A stretch of DNA of 6,579 nt from Gemmatimonas phototrophica. GTDB taxonomy: Bacteria; Gemmatimonadota; Gemmatimonadetes; Gemmatimonadales; Gemmatimonadaceae. Positions 1 to 6,441 of this stretch are shown in pieces; the first letter of the stretch is position 1, and each line of letters opens with the position of its first letter. The position numbers were made by a program, and so were the translations under genes. The notes under the pieces were generated by a model. That model was not told where the DNA came from and did not search any database. It worked only from the letters and a program-made list of their open reading frames with translations. The stretch covers positions 1 through 6,579 of the forward strand of contig CAMBRJ010000175.1 of the NCBI GenBank assembly GCA_945870175.1, given 5' to 3'.

Positions 1-170
1 GTGAGGGTCGAGGGGAGGCGCTCCGCGACCGGGCCGGTGAACTGGAAGTCGCCAACGGCGACCAGGGCGGCCGGCGGGGGCGGCGCCTGATCGCCACACG
101 CCACGACCGAGACGGCGGTGGCCACGACGGCGGTGCGGCGAAGGAGAGTCCGAAGCGATGTCATGCGCAT
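1..170 (-). CDS. Putative lipoprotein, N-terminal part (3' end outside window)
   Basis: The frame runs from ATG at 168-170 off the left edge, giving about 56 residues. It opens MRMTSLRTLLRRTAVVATAV, a basic n-region followed by a hydrophobic stretch, then a VVAC lipobox with Cys25 followed by Gly-Asp. This is a typical lipoprotein signal for signal peptidase II, so the protein should be lipid-anchored in the envelope. A proline-rich linker (QAPPPPPA) follows, then VGDFQFTGPVAERLPSTL. That last segment resembles the start of an Ig-like repeat seen in secreted proteins (Q-x-G-x-V-x-x-x-LP), but this is inference from a short piece. A second ATG at 162-164 is also possible. No clear ribosome binding site precedes either. 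It is set apart from the upstream lipoprotein gene by the hairpin at 266-299, so it is probably transcribed separately. TAAAAT on the minus strand (246-251) could be a -10 box, but I see no good -35. The function is unknown. Confidence 0.75.
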   Translation of the reverse strand, partial: MRMTSLRTLLRRTAVVATAVSVVACGDQAPPPPAALVAVGDFQFTGPVAERLPSTL

Positions 171-196
171 GGAGTAAGGGGTTGAAGAGCACCACT

Positions 197-226
197 CGGC
201 GCGGAACAGCGCCGACACTGCCAGTG
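197..226. repeat. Small palindromes in the leader of the left-edge lipoprotein
   Basis: CGGCGC (197-202) and GCGCCG (209-214) form a 6-bp inverted repeat with a 6-base loop. It is followed at once by the odd palindrome CACTGCCAGTG (216-226), with 5-base half-sites around one central base. Both lie 27 bases or more upstream of the ATG at 170, so they could be leader RNA structure or an operator. Short palindromes are frequent in GC-rich DNA, so the functional reading is weak. Confidence 0.3.
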
Positions 227-265
227 CGGGGCCGAGACTGCTTGAATTTTAGTCGAACACACACG

Positions 266-299
266 AAGGGGGGAAGCGTTTGGTAACGCTTCCCCCCTT
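266..299 (-). terminator. Strong hairpin behind the 160-residue lipoprotein gene
   Basis: A perfect 15-bp inverted repeat: AAGGGGGGAAGCGTT (266-280) pairs with AACGCTTCCCCCCTT (285-299) around a TGGT loop. It begins 28 bases past the TAA of the minus-strand lipoprotein gene (stop at 328-330). The tract after the stem on the minus strand is TT then CGTGTGTG, a poor U-run, so it may act with Rho or as an RNA-stabilising end. It also separates this gene from the left-edge lipoprotein. Confidence 0.75.
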
Positions 300-327
300 T
301 CGTATGCGCGGTACACCCGGGCGCGTG

Positions 328-810
328 TTACTTACCCGGGCCCTTGATCATCGAGTCGAGGCGTTCCTGACTGCGATACGGATTGGGGAGATTGAGCTTG
401 AGCGCCGCGTCGTCGAAGTCGGCCCAGCCCGCGGCGACGACGGTGTCGGCGTGCAGCAGCACCGGCGGTTCGTTTTCGCGGGTGATGGCTTCCTCCACCG
501 AGCCTGGCGTTTCGCGGTACCAGATCACCTGGTACGTCGACCCGCCGGCAAAGAACTGCTGCTGGCGGAAGCCCTGGATGAGGCGGAGGGAGTCGCCCGG
601 CTGGTTGGGTGTGAGCGTGCCGGTGCCGAGGACCAAGAGCACGGAGTCGCGCGACATGCCGACGTCGAGCTTCCCGATCTTGTCTTTGCCGACGAGGTCG
701 GAGGGGCCGCAAGCGGAGAGGGCGACCGTGGCCGCGGCCACGAGGGCCAGCGTAACAGACAGACCGCGCGCACGACGGCGCGGTGCAATGAAGGAAAGGA
801 GCATGTTCAT
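328..810 (-). CDS. Putative BamE/SmpA-like outer-membrane lipoprotein
   Basis: A 160-residue protein. Its N-terminus has a basic patch (RRRAR, residues 11-15), a hydrophobic core (LSVTLALVAAATVA) and the lipobox LSAC with Cys34, so it should be exported and lipid-anchored. Residues 45-65 read IGKLDVGMSRDSVLLVLGTG. This resembles the 'i-x-x-G-M-x-x-x-x-V-x-x-x-L-G' motif that opens BamE/SmpA-type small lipoproteins, which in the BAM complex help insert outer-membrane proteins. The rest (a Gln/Phe-rich strand, YQVIWYRETPG at 93-103, AAGWADFD at 126-133) could continue a compact alpha/beta fold, but I do not recognise a specific family. The start is ATG at 808-810; a second ATG at 802-804 is possible. 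Neither has a clear Shine-Dalgarno sequence. The gene has a hairpin behind it (266-299) and another in front (851-884), so it is probably monocistronic, although its 40-base leader shows no convincing promoter. The lipoprotein call is firm; the BamE-like label is tentative. Confidence 0.78.
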   Translation of the reverse strand: MNMLLSFIAPRRRARGLSVTLALVAAATVALSACGPSDLVGKDKIGKLDVGMSRDSVLLVLGTGTLTPNQPGDSLRLIQGFRQQQFFAGGSTYQVIWYRETPGSVEEAITRENEPPVLLHADTVVAAGWADFDDAALKLNLPNPYRSQERLDSMIKGPGK

Positions 811-850
811 GGACAGAATGATGATCAGATACGGGGTGCTGGCGCAAGAT

Positions 851-884
851 AAAGGGGGAACGCCAGCATCGGCGTTCCCCCTTT
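851..884 (-). terminator. Strong hairpin, probable terminator of the Ig-like gene
   Basis: A perfect 14-bp inverted repeat: AAAGGGGGAACGCC (851-864) pairs with GGCGTTCCCCCTTT (871-884) around a 6-base AGCATC loop. On the minus strand the stem ends in TTTATCTT. On the plus strand it ends in TTTTCTCTC, so it could work in both directions. It lies 92 bases past the stop of the large Ig-like frame and 40 bases before the 160-residue lipoprotein, where a terminator is expected. Its G-run/GAA/GCG pattern closely resembles the hairpin at 266-299. Confidence 0.8.
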
Positions 885-941
885 TCTCTCACGCGGTCAC
901 CCGTGCCTAGCACACGTGGTGATCGTTTACCACCAGGAGCC

Positions 942-969
942 GGTCACCTCTGGCGAACCAGAGGTGACC
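942..969 (-). other. Perfect 12-bp stem-loop just after the Ig-like gene stop
   Basis: GGTCACCTCTGG (942-953) and CCAGAGGTGACC (958-969) are perfect complements around a 4-base loop. On the minus strand the loop is TTCG, so the RNA would carry a UUCG tetraloop, here closed by G-C and not the classic C-G. It starts 7 bases after the TAA at 977-979. No T-run follows, so it is not a canonical intrinsic terminator. A stabilising 3'-end structure for the long mRNA is a reasonable guess. The rest of the gap (885-941) shows only a weak 5-bp GTGGT/ACCAC pair at 916-933. Confidence 0.65.
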
Positions 970-976
970 CGCACTC

Positions 977-3900
977 TTAGTTCTTCTTGATCTTAACGTA
1001 GATCACGAGAGCGTTCGTCGTGTAGTCGTACAACCGCGCGGCTCCCGACGCTGTTTCGTACGAGAAGGTGTAGACATCCGTGCCGATGGTGATGGCCGGG
1101 ATCGCGACCGGGCCCAAGAGGGCCGAAGCAGCGAGCACCACACCAGCCGTAGGCGCAGCAACGTTAATCGCAGCACTGTTCGCAACCGGCGCGAACGTGC
1201 CGAGAGCGGTCGCCACCGAGCCGTTCGTGAGCGAGATCGCGATCGGATAGTTGGCCAGATCAGCCGTGCCGCCGAGGAAAGAGGCCGGCGAAACCGCCGT
1301 GCTGTCGTCGCTGAACACGATCGCCACACGCGCCGAGTTGTACGCGAAGGTACTCATCGCCGCAGTGGTGAAGCCGGCAATGCTCGGAGTTTCCGTCTGC
1401 GAGACCGTTGCGACCGGTACGCCGTAGGTCGTGCTGCCCACGACAACCGGGTTGGCGGTGGTCGTGTAGGCGGCGGCGGTTCCGTAGATCACCTGATTGG
1501 TCGCCGTGGCGACCGAGCTGGCGCCGCCCGTCATGGACGCGAACGTCTTGTTGCTCAACGCAGCGCTGTTAAAGGTGAAGCTCGGCGTCAGCGTGATGCC
1601 GGCCGGCACCGTCGCCGTCGTCGTGAGGAACAACGACGTGATGCCGTACGTCATCGTGCTGGCAGCAGCGGTTGGCGTGCTACCAAATGCCGCGACGACC
1701 GAGGTGGTGGCCGCGCTGGCGGACGACAGCGGGGCGTAGATGAGCCCCGTGGTCGGCAGGCCGGCACTCGTGATCGAGGCCGTCGGCGTGATCGTCCACG
1801 TGGTAGCAGCGGGCAGCGTGTACGATGCCGTTCCGTTGCCCACCGCAGTAAACGTGACGCTGTTCTGACCAGTCGCCGAGAAGACGAGGCTGGTGGTCTT
1901 GCCGGTGGGCAAGCCAGCGATCGTCACCGACGCTTGGATACCGCTGAACACGTAGACATTCTGCGCGAACGCGAAGGCGCCGTTGCCGGCCACCACCTTG
2001 GCGAGAGACGCACTAGTCGGCGCCGAGACACCGCCGGTCGACGGGCTGTACTGGCCATACGTAGCCGTGTACGTGCCATCGAACGACACCGGGACGTTGG
2101 TGAAGCCGTTACCGGCCGTGACCGTCGTCGTGAAGCTGTTCGGACCGGTGATCGTGACCGGGACCGACACGCCCGACGGGAGACCGGCCAGGTCCACCCG
2201 GAGGTACGCGCCACCAATGACGGTGCTGGCGGTCTTCGTACCCAAACCGTTGCTACGGACACCGATCGCGATGATGTCGTCGCCGGCCGCTGCCACCGTG
2301 GTGACCGCACCCGTCGGCGTCACTGCCGCGTAGGTCCCGATGTTGAACGTGTACTGCGCCAGCGCGCCAGCCGTTACCGTCGCCGTCGGAGTGGCCGACG
2401 AAGAGCCGAGGTAGTCGTACTGGTTGGCGGCGCTATAGCGGTAGAAGTCCACGCGCGAGAACGGGTTCACCGTGGTGCCCGAAGCGCCCGTGAACTGCGC
2501 CTGGAGACCCGAGCTCAGCGTCTGCAGCACGGTCAGCGTGCCGTCCGTGGTGGCCAGCACGCTGGCCGACGGCAACGCCGCCGACGAGATGGCGTCCGTC
2601 GCGTTGGACGCGGCGGTATTGCCCATGAAGTCCAGCACGTTGCCGGTCAACGTGGCCAGCAAGCCGAGGCCACTCGTGCCGGTGCTGCTGGTGGTGCCGA
2701 TGATGAACGGCGTCGGCGTCGGAACGCTGGCGACGAACGTCGGGGCCGTGATCGCCGTGGCAGTGGTACCGGAGTACGAGCTGCCAGCCGTGAGGCTGAA
2801 CGTCGGACCGAACGGCGAGGCGTTGATCGTGTTCGCCGAGTAGCGCAGCATGGTGCTGCCGTAGGTCAGACCCACCCACGTGGCCTTAGCACGGAGGTCC
2901 GTGTACGTCACGTTGAACGTGGGGTTGGCCGAGATGGCAATGGCCGACGCCTGGCCGACCGCGACGGTCGGGACAACGGCATCGATCAGCCCGCGATGCG
3001 TGGAGGTGACCGCGTTGCCCGCCTTGTCGTTCGCCGTGACGGAGTACACGAAAGCGAAGGGGCCGCCGAAGGTGAGGGCCGAGAACTGGCGATAGCCCGA
3101 CGAATTCGCCGCGCCCAACGGGGCGGCAGCGTAGAACTTCGCCTTGCCCGTGGACGTGAACGCGCAGGACAGGCCAGAGCTGGCGATCGTCCAGTACGTA
3201 TTCGTGGCGCTGTTCGGGGATACGCCGAGCGCGTTCGCGCAGCTACGGCCAGACGGCGACGAATACTGCGCACCGGCGTTCGTGAAGCTGGCGACAAATC
3301 CACCCACGCTGCCCGAGTCCGCGATGCTCGACTTCGCGTCAAACACGGACGGAGTGAACGTGACGTTCCCTGACGAGATCACGCTGTCGGCTTCCGCCCA
3401 CGCGATGACCGGGTTGGTCTTGTCAACACCGACCGAGACCGAGGCCGACGTCGCCGAGTTTCCGAGCATGTCTTGGTCCACGAACTTGATGCTGTACGCC
3501 GACGCGCTGTTGGAGGTGGCGCATTCCGCGAGGTCGGACGTGGTGCCGCTGAACGTGGCCGGCGCCGTGCTGAGCACGCCACAGCCAGAGTACTGCCACG
3601 TACGACCGCCCTTGCTGGTCGTACCGGCGAAGCCAACGCCCGCGTCGGTGGACGCGACGGTGGAATCGTTGAAGCTGTACGACCCGTTGACCCACGTGGA
3701 CGTGGAGTCACCCGGCCACGACGTCTTGGCGCGAATGGCCGCGACCGTCGGGGCGACGTAGTCGAGCTTGCGCGCCACCGGCGCGGTCACCGTGGTGGAC
3801 GTACGGAAACCACCAGCAAACGACGTGGTCGGTGCAGCGGAACCGCTGTTGTCCGTGGCCGCCGAGACGCCGATGACGTGGTCCGCGGCACTTTGCAGCG

Positions 3901-5098
3901 TCGAGCAGTCCATGACGGTCGTGTCGCCGGCGACCGCTTTCGTGCCGCCGTACACGGCCTTGTACGGCCCCGACAGGAACATCAGGGACTCTGAGCAGGA
4001 CAACGTGTCACCGAGAGCGCCTTCGCGCATGGACAAGGTGATGTTGGTCAGCTTGCGCTCTTTCGTGTAGAACACCGGCACGATCGTGGCCGACCCGAGC
4101 CGGGTCGTCAACGAGTCCGGACCACCGAACCACACCTGGCCGGCGCTGTTCGTCGCGGACGTGGCCGGCGCCGTGGCGCTGCTGGCGTAACCGTCGACGT
4201 TGTTGAAATTCACCGTCTGGCTGTTCGTCGACTGGAGCTCGGTCGCGCCGCTGAAGGCCGACACCGAGATCTGCTTCTGACCGTTCGTGAACTTGACCGC
4301 GGCCGTACCGGCCGTGAAGTCGGCGGTAAAGTCAGCCGTGTTGATGTACAGCGACACGGGGCCCGACGCGGCGGCCGACGGGAAGCTCTGGCGGCCGACC
4401 GAGGTGCGGTTGGTGCCATCCGCGTTCGCGACGTACGCGACCACGGAGTCAACGCGCGCGCCGTTGGTGGCGAGCGTGGCCGTCATCTGGATCTGGTCAC
4501 GCGTGTTGGTGATGTCGATCGCCTGGCCGACCTGGCCGTTGGGATACGACACGATGCCCGAGGCTCCACCCGCCGACTCGTACGACGTAATGGTCGGACC
4601 CTGCGTCAACGCGGAGATGTTGATGCTCACGACGGCCGGGTTCGACACGGTGACCGTGACGAGGCCCGTCATCGACGAGGCGGCAAAGGCGCCGTCTTGC
4701 GTGCTCTGGGCGGTGACCGTGATGGTCGCCGTGCCAGCGGCCACCGCCGTGATCACGCCGGTCGCGGAGACCGTGGCGATCGCGGGGGCGCTCGTGCCGT
4801 ACGTCATCGTGGCGGCCGAGGCGCGCGGACCCTGCGCACTGGCGGTCACCGACTGCGTACCACCCACCGTGAGGGACGCCGTCGCCGGCGACACCTGCAA
4901 GGAGGTCAAACCAGGGGCGCGATCAGAAACCGTGATCGTGGCCGCCGTGGTCATCGTGGCGGCGGCGAATCCGGTGCCCGTACCAGCGGCCGTAACCGTG
5001 ATGGTGGTCGTGCCCGGGGCGACCGCGGTCACCATGCCAGTGGCAGAGACCGTCGCAACGGCCGCCGTGGCCGACGTGTACGTGTACACCACCTTCAC
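977..5098 (-). CDS. Large Ig-like (BIG2) repeat surface protein, 5'-truncated
   Basis: Counted from a GTG at 5096-5098, the frame has 1373 residues, dominated by Ala, Thr, Ser, Val and Gly. Residues 1-58 are the second half of a BIG2 domain (TSATAAVATVSATG, then AVAPGTTTITVTA). Residues 64-151 are a complete BIG2 domain (LTSLQVSPATASLTVGGTQS ending in TVTVS). Further beta-sandwich-like stretches follow, several opening with 'D-x-x-x-P-x-V' segments (446-451, 559-564, 706-711). The C-terminal third has two AGLP-type modules. Six Cys form three close pairs (368/398, 506/526, 620/645), suggesting disulfides in an exported protein. BIG2 proteins are usually cell-surface or secreted adhesins or scaffolds. 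Here there is no signal peptide, no ribosome binding site, and an in-frame TGA at 5147-5149. BIG2-like sequence may reach back to about 5113 (SANTSV). I infer that the original 5' end is lost and this copy is silent or a remnant, unless it is joined elsewhere. The C-terminus (ALVIYVKIKKN) shows no sorting signal I recognise. Confidence 0.8.
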   Translation of the reverse strand: MKVVYTYTSATAAVATVSATGMVTAVAPGTTTITVTAAGTGTGFAAATMTTAATITVSDRAPGLTSLQVSPATASLTVGGTQSVTASAQGPRASAATMTYGTSAPAIATVSATGVITAVAAGTATITVTAQSTQDGAFAASSMTGLVTVTVSNPAVVSINISALTQGPTITSYESAGGASGIVSYPNGQVGQAIDITNTRDQIQMTATLATNGARVDSVVAYVANADGTNRTSVGRQSFPSAAASGPVSLYINTADFTADFTAGTAAVKFTNGQKQISVSAFSGATELQSTNSQTVNFNNVDGYASSATAPATSATNSAGQVWFGGPDSLTTRLGSATIVPVFYTKERKLTNITLSMREGALGDTLSCSESLMFLSGPYKAVYGGTKAVAGDTTVMDCSTLQSAADHVIGVSAATDNSGSAAPTTSFAGGFRTSTTVTAPVARKLDYVAPTVAAIRAKTSWPGDSTSTWVNGSYSFNDSTVASTDAGVGFAGTTSKGGRTWQYSGCGVLSTAPATFSGTTSDLAECATSNSASAYSIKFVDQDMLGNSATSASVSVGVDKTNPVIAWAEADSVISSGNVTFTPSVFDAKSSIADSGSVGGFVASFTNAGAQYSSPSGRSCANALGVSPNSATNTYWTIASSGLSCAFTSTGKAKFYAAAPLGAANSSGYRQFSALTFGGPFAFVYSVTANDKAGNAVTSTHRGLIDAVVPTVAVGQASAIAISANPTFNVTYTDLRAKATWVGLTYGSTMLRYSANTINASPFGPTFSLTAGSSYSGTTATAITAPTFVASVPTPTPFIIGTTSSTGTSGLGLLATLTGNVLDFMGNTAASNATDAISSAALPSASVLATTDGTLTVLQTLSSGLQAQFTGASGTTVNPFSRVDFYRYSAANQYDYLGSSSATPTATVTAGALAQYTFNIGTYAAVTPTGAVTTVAAAGDDIIAIGVRSNGLGTKTASTVIGGAYLRVDLAGLPSGVSVPVTITGPNSFTTTVTAGNGFTNVPVSFDGTYTATYGQYSPSTGGVSAPTSASLAKVVAGNGAFAFAQNVYVFSGIQASVTIAGLPTGKTTSLVFSATGQNSVTFTAVGNGTASYTLPAATTWTITPTASITSAGLPTTGLIYAPLSSASAATTSVVAAFGSTPTAAASTMTYGITSLFLTTTATVPAGITLTPSFTFNSAALSNKTFASMTGGASSVATATNQVIYGTAAAYTTTANPVVVGSTTYGVPVATVSQTETPSIAGFTTAAMSTFAYNSARVAIVFSDDSTAVSPASFLGGTADLANYPIAISLTNGSVATALGTFAPVANSAAINVAAPTAGVVLAASALLGPVAIPAITIGTDVYTFSYETASGAARLYDYTTNALVIYVKIKKN
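1715..2210 (-). repeat. Two tandem AGLP-type modules within the Ig-like protein
   Basis: Two adjacent stretches of about 85 residues each share a pattern. Module 1 (about 2210-1945) has LRVDLAGLPSGVSVPVTITG, then N-S-F-T-T-T-V, an A-G-N-G turn and G-T-Y-T-A-T. Module 2 (about 1935-1715) has ASVTIAGLPTGKTTSLVFSA, then Q-N-S-V-T-F-T, a V-G-N-G turn and T-W-T-I-T. The common order is strand, AGLPxG, strand, GN/QN-S, strand, GNG turn, strand. It looks like a duplicated beta-sandwich domain distinct from BIG2. Boundaries are approximate and were aligned by eye. Confidence 0.45.
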
Positions 5099-5106
5099 CG
5101 ATGTAT

Positions 5107-5114
5107 TGGCACTT
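5107..5114 (+). repeat. TGGCACTT motif at the Ig-like breakpoint
   Basis: TGGCACTT here is identical to 6450-6457 upstream of the recombinase, in the same orientation. The surroundings are also similar (TGGCACTTTGT here, TGGCACTTGTT there). It lies where the BIG2-like reading frame loses homology. Eight bases alone are weak evidence. Confidence 0.35.
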
Positions 5115-5187
5115 TGTCGAGCTAAATCACCGTGCGCAATTCTGGATCACGGAACTTGCTATGGGAAACTCATCCGCAAAACGTCAT

Positions 5188-5200
5188 GCAGATGTGGCAC
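5188..5200 (+). repeat. GCAGAT-G-TGGCAC motif just after the recombinase stop
   Basis: GCAGAT (5188-5193), one spacer base, then TGGCAC (5195-5200), ending 6 bases from the recombinase stop codon. The same two hexamers, in the same order and strand, recur at 6442-6455 with a 2-base spacer, directly upstream of the gene. This fits a repeated protein-binding site flanking the recombinase gene. Confidence 0.4.
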
Positions 5201-5206
5201 GAATCG

Positions 5207-6412
5207 CTACGCGATCGTCCGCTCGAGCGACTCAATGAACTCGGCGGGTTCGATCATCTCGTCAGGCGGCTGCTCGGCGGGTTGAGCAACCTTCTGCACC
5301 TCCAGCCACGCCAGCAGCGAGGCGCGATCGGCGTCGAGCTCTTCCTCGGTGGGGGTGCGCTGTTCGTACAGCGCCGTCATGTCTTTCGGACCATGACCCA
5401 GGTAGTACGCGTACCGCGACCGCGGGACGCCGGCTTGCTCGTACCACACGGCCGAGGTGCGCCGGAAATCGCGCGTGCGTACAACCGTTGGTGGCCGGAG
5501 GTTGACCAGCCGCATCTGCAAGTTCCCCAACGTGCGCTTCATCGGCTCCAGCCACATGATGAGCGGGATCACACGCACCGCGTTGCGCGTCTTCGTGCCC
5601 TTGATGCGCAAGTGCCCCGTCGCGCTGTCGCGCTCCCAGAGCCCGCGCTCGAACTCGGTGGGGCGCATCCCCGTGAGGGACATGAAGTAGATCATGATCT
5701 TGTAGTCCACCTCGCGGTTCCCCCATCGGCCGCTGGTGTTGATGCGGGCACCGAGCTCGAACAGATCACGTGGCCCGCGTAACGGATGATGCTCCCGGCG
5801 ATGCGTCACCTTGATGGGGAGAATCCGCTTGACGTCGCGCAGCACATGGGATTCCGCATCGTAATTCAGATGATTCACCAAAAAGCTCATGAACATTTGC
5901 CTCATATTGCCGAAATAGACCGCCTTGTGCTCCTTCGCCATGATCGTGCGCATGCCGCGCAACACGTCACCGCAGTCACGCACCTTCGTTGAAGGGGTGA
6001 TCAGCCCCAGGCGCTTCAGACGCGACACATAGTTCCCGTACTGCCGGATCGTGATCGGTGACACAGAGGCTCCCGCGAGCCACTCCGCAAGCGATCCGAC
6101 CAGCGAGTCGCCGGCATACGACTCGGCAAACGACAAGCGACCCGCCTTCCACGCCGCGAGCGCGTCCAGCAGACGCACTTTGCCCTGCTTGATCTGGGTG
6201 AGCTTCGAGAGGTCGCGGGTGGTGTCCAGATCGCGGAGCATCATCTTGATCTGATCGAGCAGCTCCGCGCCGTGACGGGTGTCGGGAAAGACGCCCGAGG
6301 CCTTGGCGATGCGACCCACCGTGCTTGTGCGCACGTCCACGAGGTAGCTGCCGACCGGCGTCCATGCGCCGCCCACGAGTCGTTTGGCGCGGAATTGCGG
6401 CGTTCCTCCCAT
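5207..6412 (-). CDS. Tyrosine recombinase / phage-type integrase
   Basis: A 401-residue protein from ATG at 6410-6412. It would cut and rejoin DNA through a 3'-phosphotyrosine, as integrases of phages and mobile elements do. Residues 1-60 look like an N-terminal arm-type region (FRAKRLVGGAWTPVG, then VDVRTST). Residues about 100-200 fit the helical core-binding domain (SPITIRQYGNYVSRLKRLG). The catalytic domain follows: Arg250 in TGMRPTE, Lys274 in KGTKTRNAVR, Arg317 in RDFRRT, His340 in YLGHG and nucleophile Tyr349 (codon 5366-5368) in ALYEQR. The His340-to-Tyr349 spacing is normal for the family. The usual first His of HxxR is Arg314. A TTG start at 6526 would add 38 residues, but that stretch has low GC at third positions and contains the likely promoter, so I prefer the ATG. 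No Shine-Dalgarno is visible. No terminator follows, so transcripts may run into the Ig-like frame. Its position at a truncated gene suggests the end of an integrated element that extends right. Confidence 0.9.
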   Translation of the reverse strand: MGGTPQFRAKRLVGGAWTPVGSYLVDVRTSTVGRIAKASGVFPDTRHGAELLDQIKMMLRDLDTTRDLSKLTQIKQGKVRLLDALAAWKAGRLSFAESYAGDSLVGSLAEWLAGASVSPITIRQYGNYVSRLKRLGLITPSTKVRDCGDVLRGMRTIMAKEHKAVYFGNMRQMFMSFLVNHLNYDAESHVLRDVKRILPIKVTHRREHHPLRGPRDLFELGARINTSGRWGNREVDYKIMIYFMSLTGMRPTEFERGLWERDSATGHLRIKGTKTRNAVRVIPLIMWLEPMKRTLGNLQMRLVNLRPPTVVRTRDFRRTSAVWYEQAGVPRSRYAYYLGHGPKDMTALYEQRTPTEEELDADRASLLAWLEVQKVAQPAEQPPDEMIEPAEFIESLERTIA

Positions 6413-6441
6413 GATCAGCCGACGACGCGAAAGAACGGTCG

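Larger units (their letters stand above)
5099..5206. other. Recombinase/Ig-gene junction, candidate attachment or rearrangement site
   Basis: These 108 bases separate the recombinase stop (5207-5209) from the first BIG2 codons. G+C is 48 of 100 in 5101-5200, against 40 of 60 in 5041-5100, so composition changes sharply where Ig homology stops. No tRNA gene, terminator hairpin or open frame is visible. A 5-bp inverted repeat, CCGTG (5130-5134) and CACGG (5148-5152), is present, as are two TGGCAC motifs. Just inside the Ig frame lies GTGTAC followed by the palindrome GTGTACAC (5076-5089). The exact crossover point cannot be set without an uninterrupted homologue. Confidence 0.4.

Noticed and set aside
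280..910. Plus-strand frames of 175-190 codons over the 160-residue lipoprotein
   Set aside because: The minus-strand frame has a clear signal peptide and lipobox and is bounded by hairpins; the plus-strand frames have no recognisable features.
1934..3373. A 479-codon open frame on the plus strand, opposite the Ig-like gene
   Set aside because: It is extremely Arg-rich and low in hydrophobic residues, as expected for an antisense frame of GC-rich coding DNA; no domain or plausible start is visible.
977..5098. DNA-level tandem repeats or a CRISPR array in the low-complexity Ig-like region
   Set aside because: The repetition is in protein pattern and codon bias (GTC/ACC/GCC-rich); no regularly spaced identical DNA units were seen.
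5099..5206. A tRNA gene or tRNA fragment as the integration target
   Set aside because: No acceptor stem, T-loop or anticodon arm could be found on either strand in this interval.
4287..5285. A 332-codon plus-strand frame spanning the BIG2 region and the junction
   Set aside because: Its Val/Ala-rich composition mirrors the antisense of the Thr/Ala repeats, and it crosses both the Ig-like gene and the end of the recombinase.
5132..5782. A 216-codon plus-strand frame over the recombinase 3' half
   Set aside because: It is the antisense of well-conserved recombinase motifs (catalytic Arg, His, Tyr) and has no features of its own.
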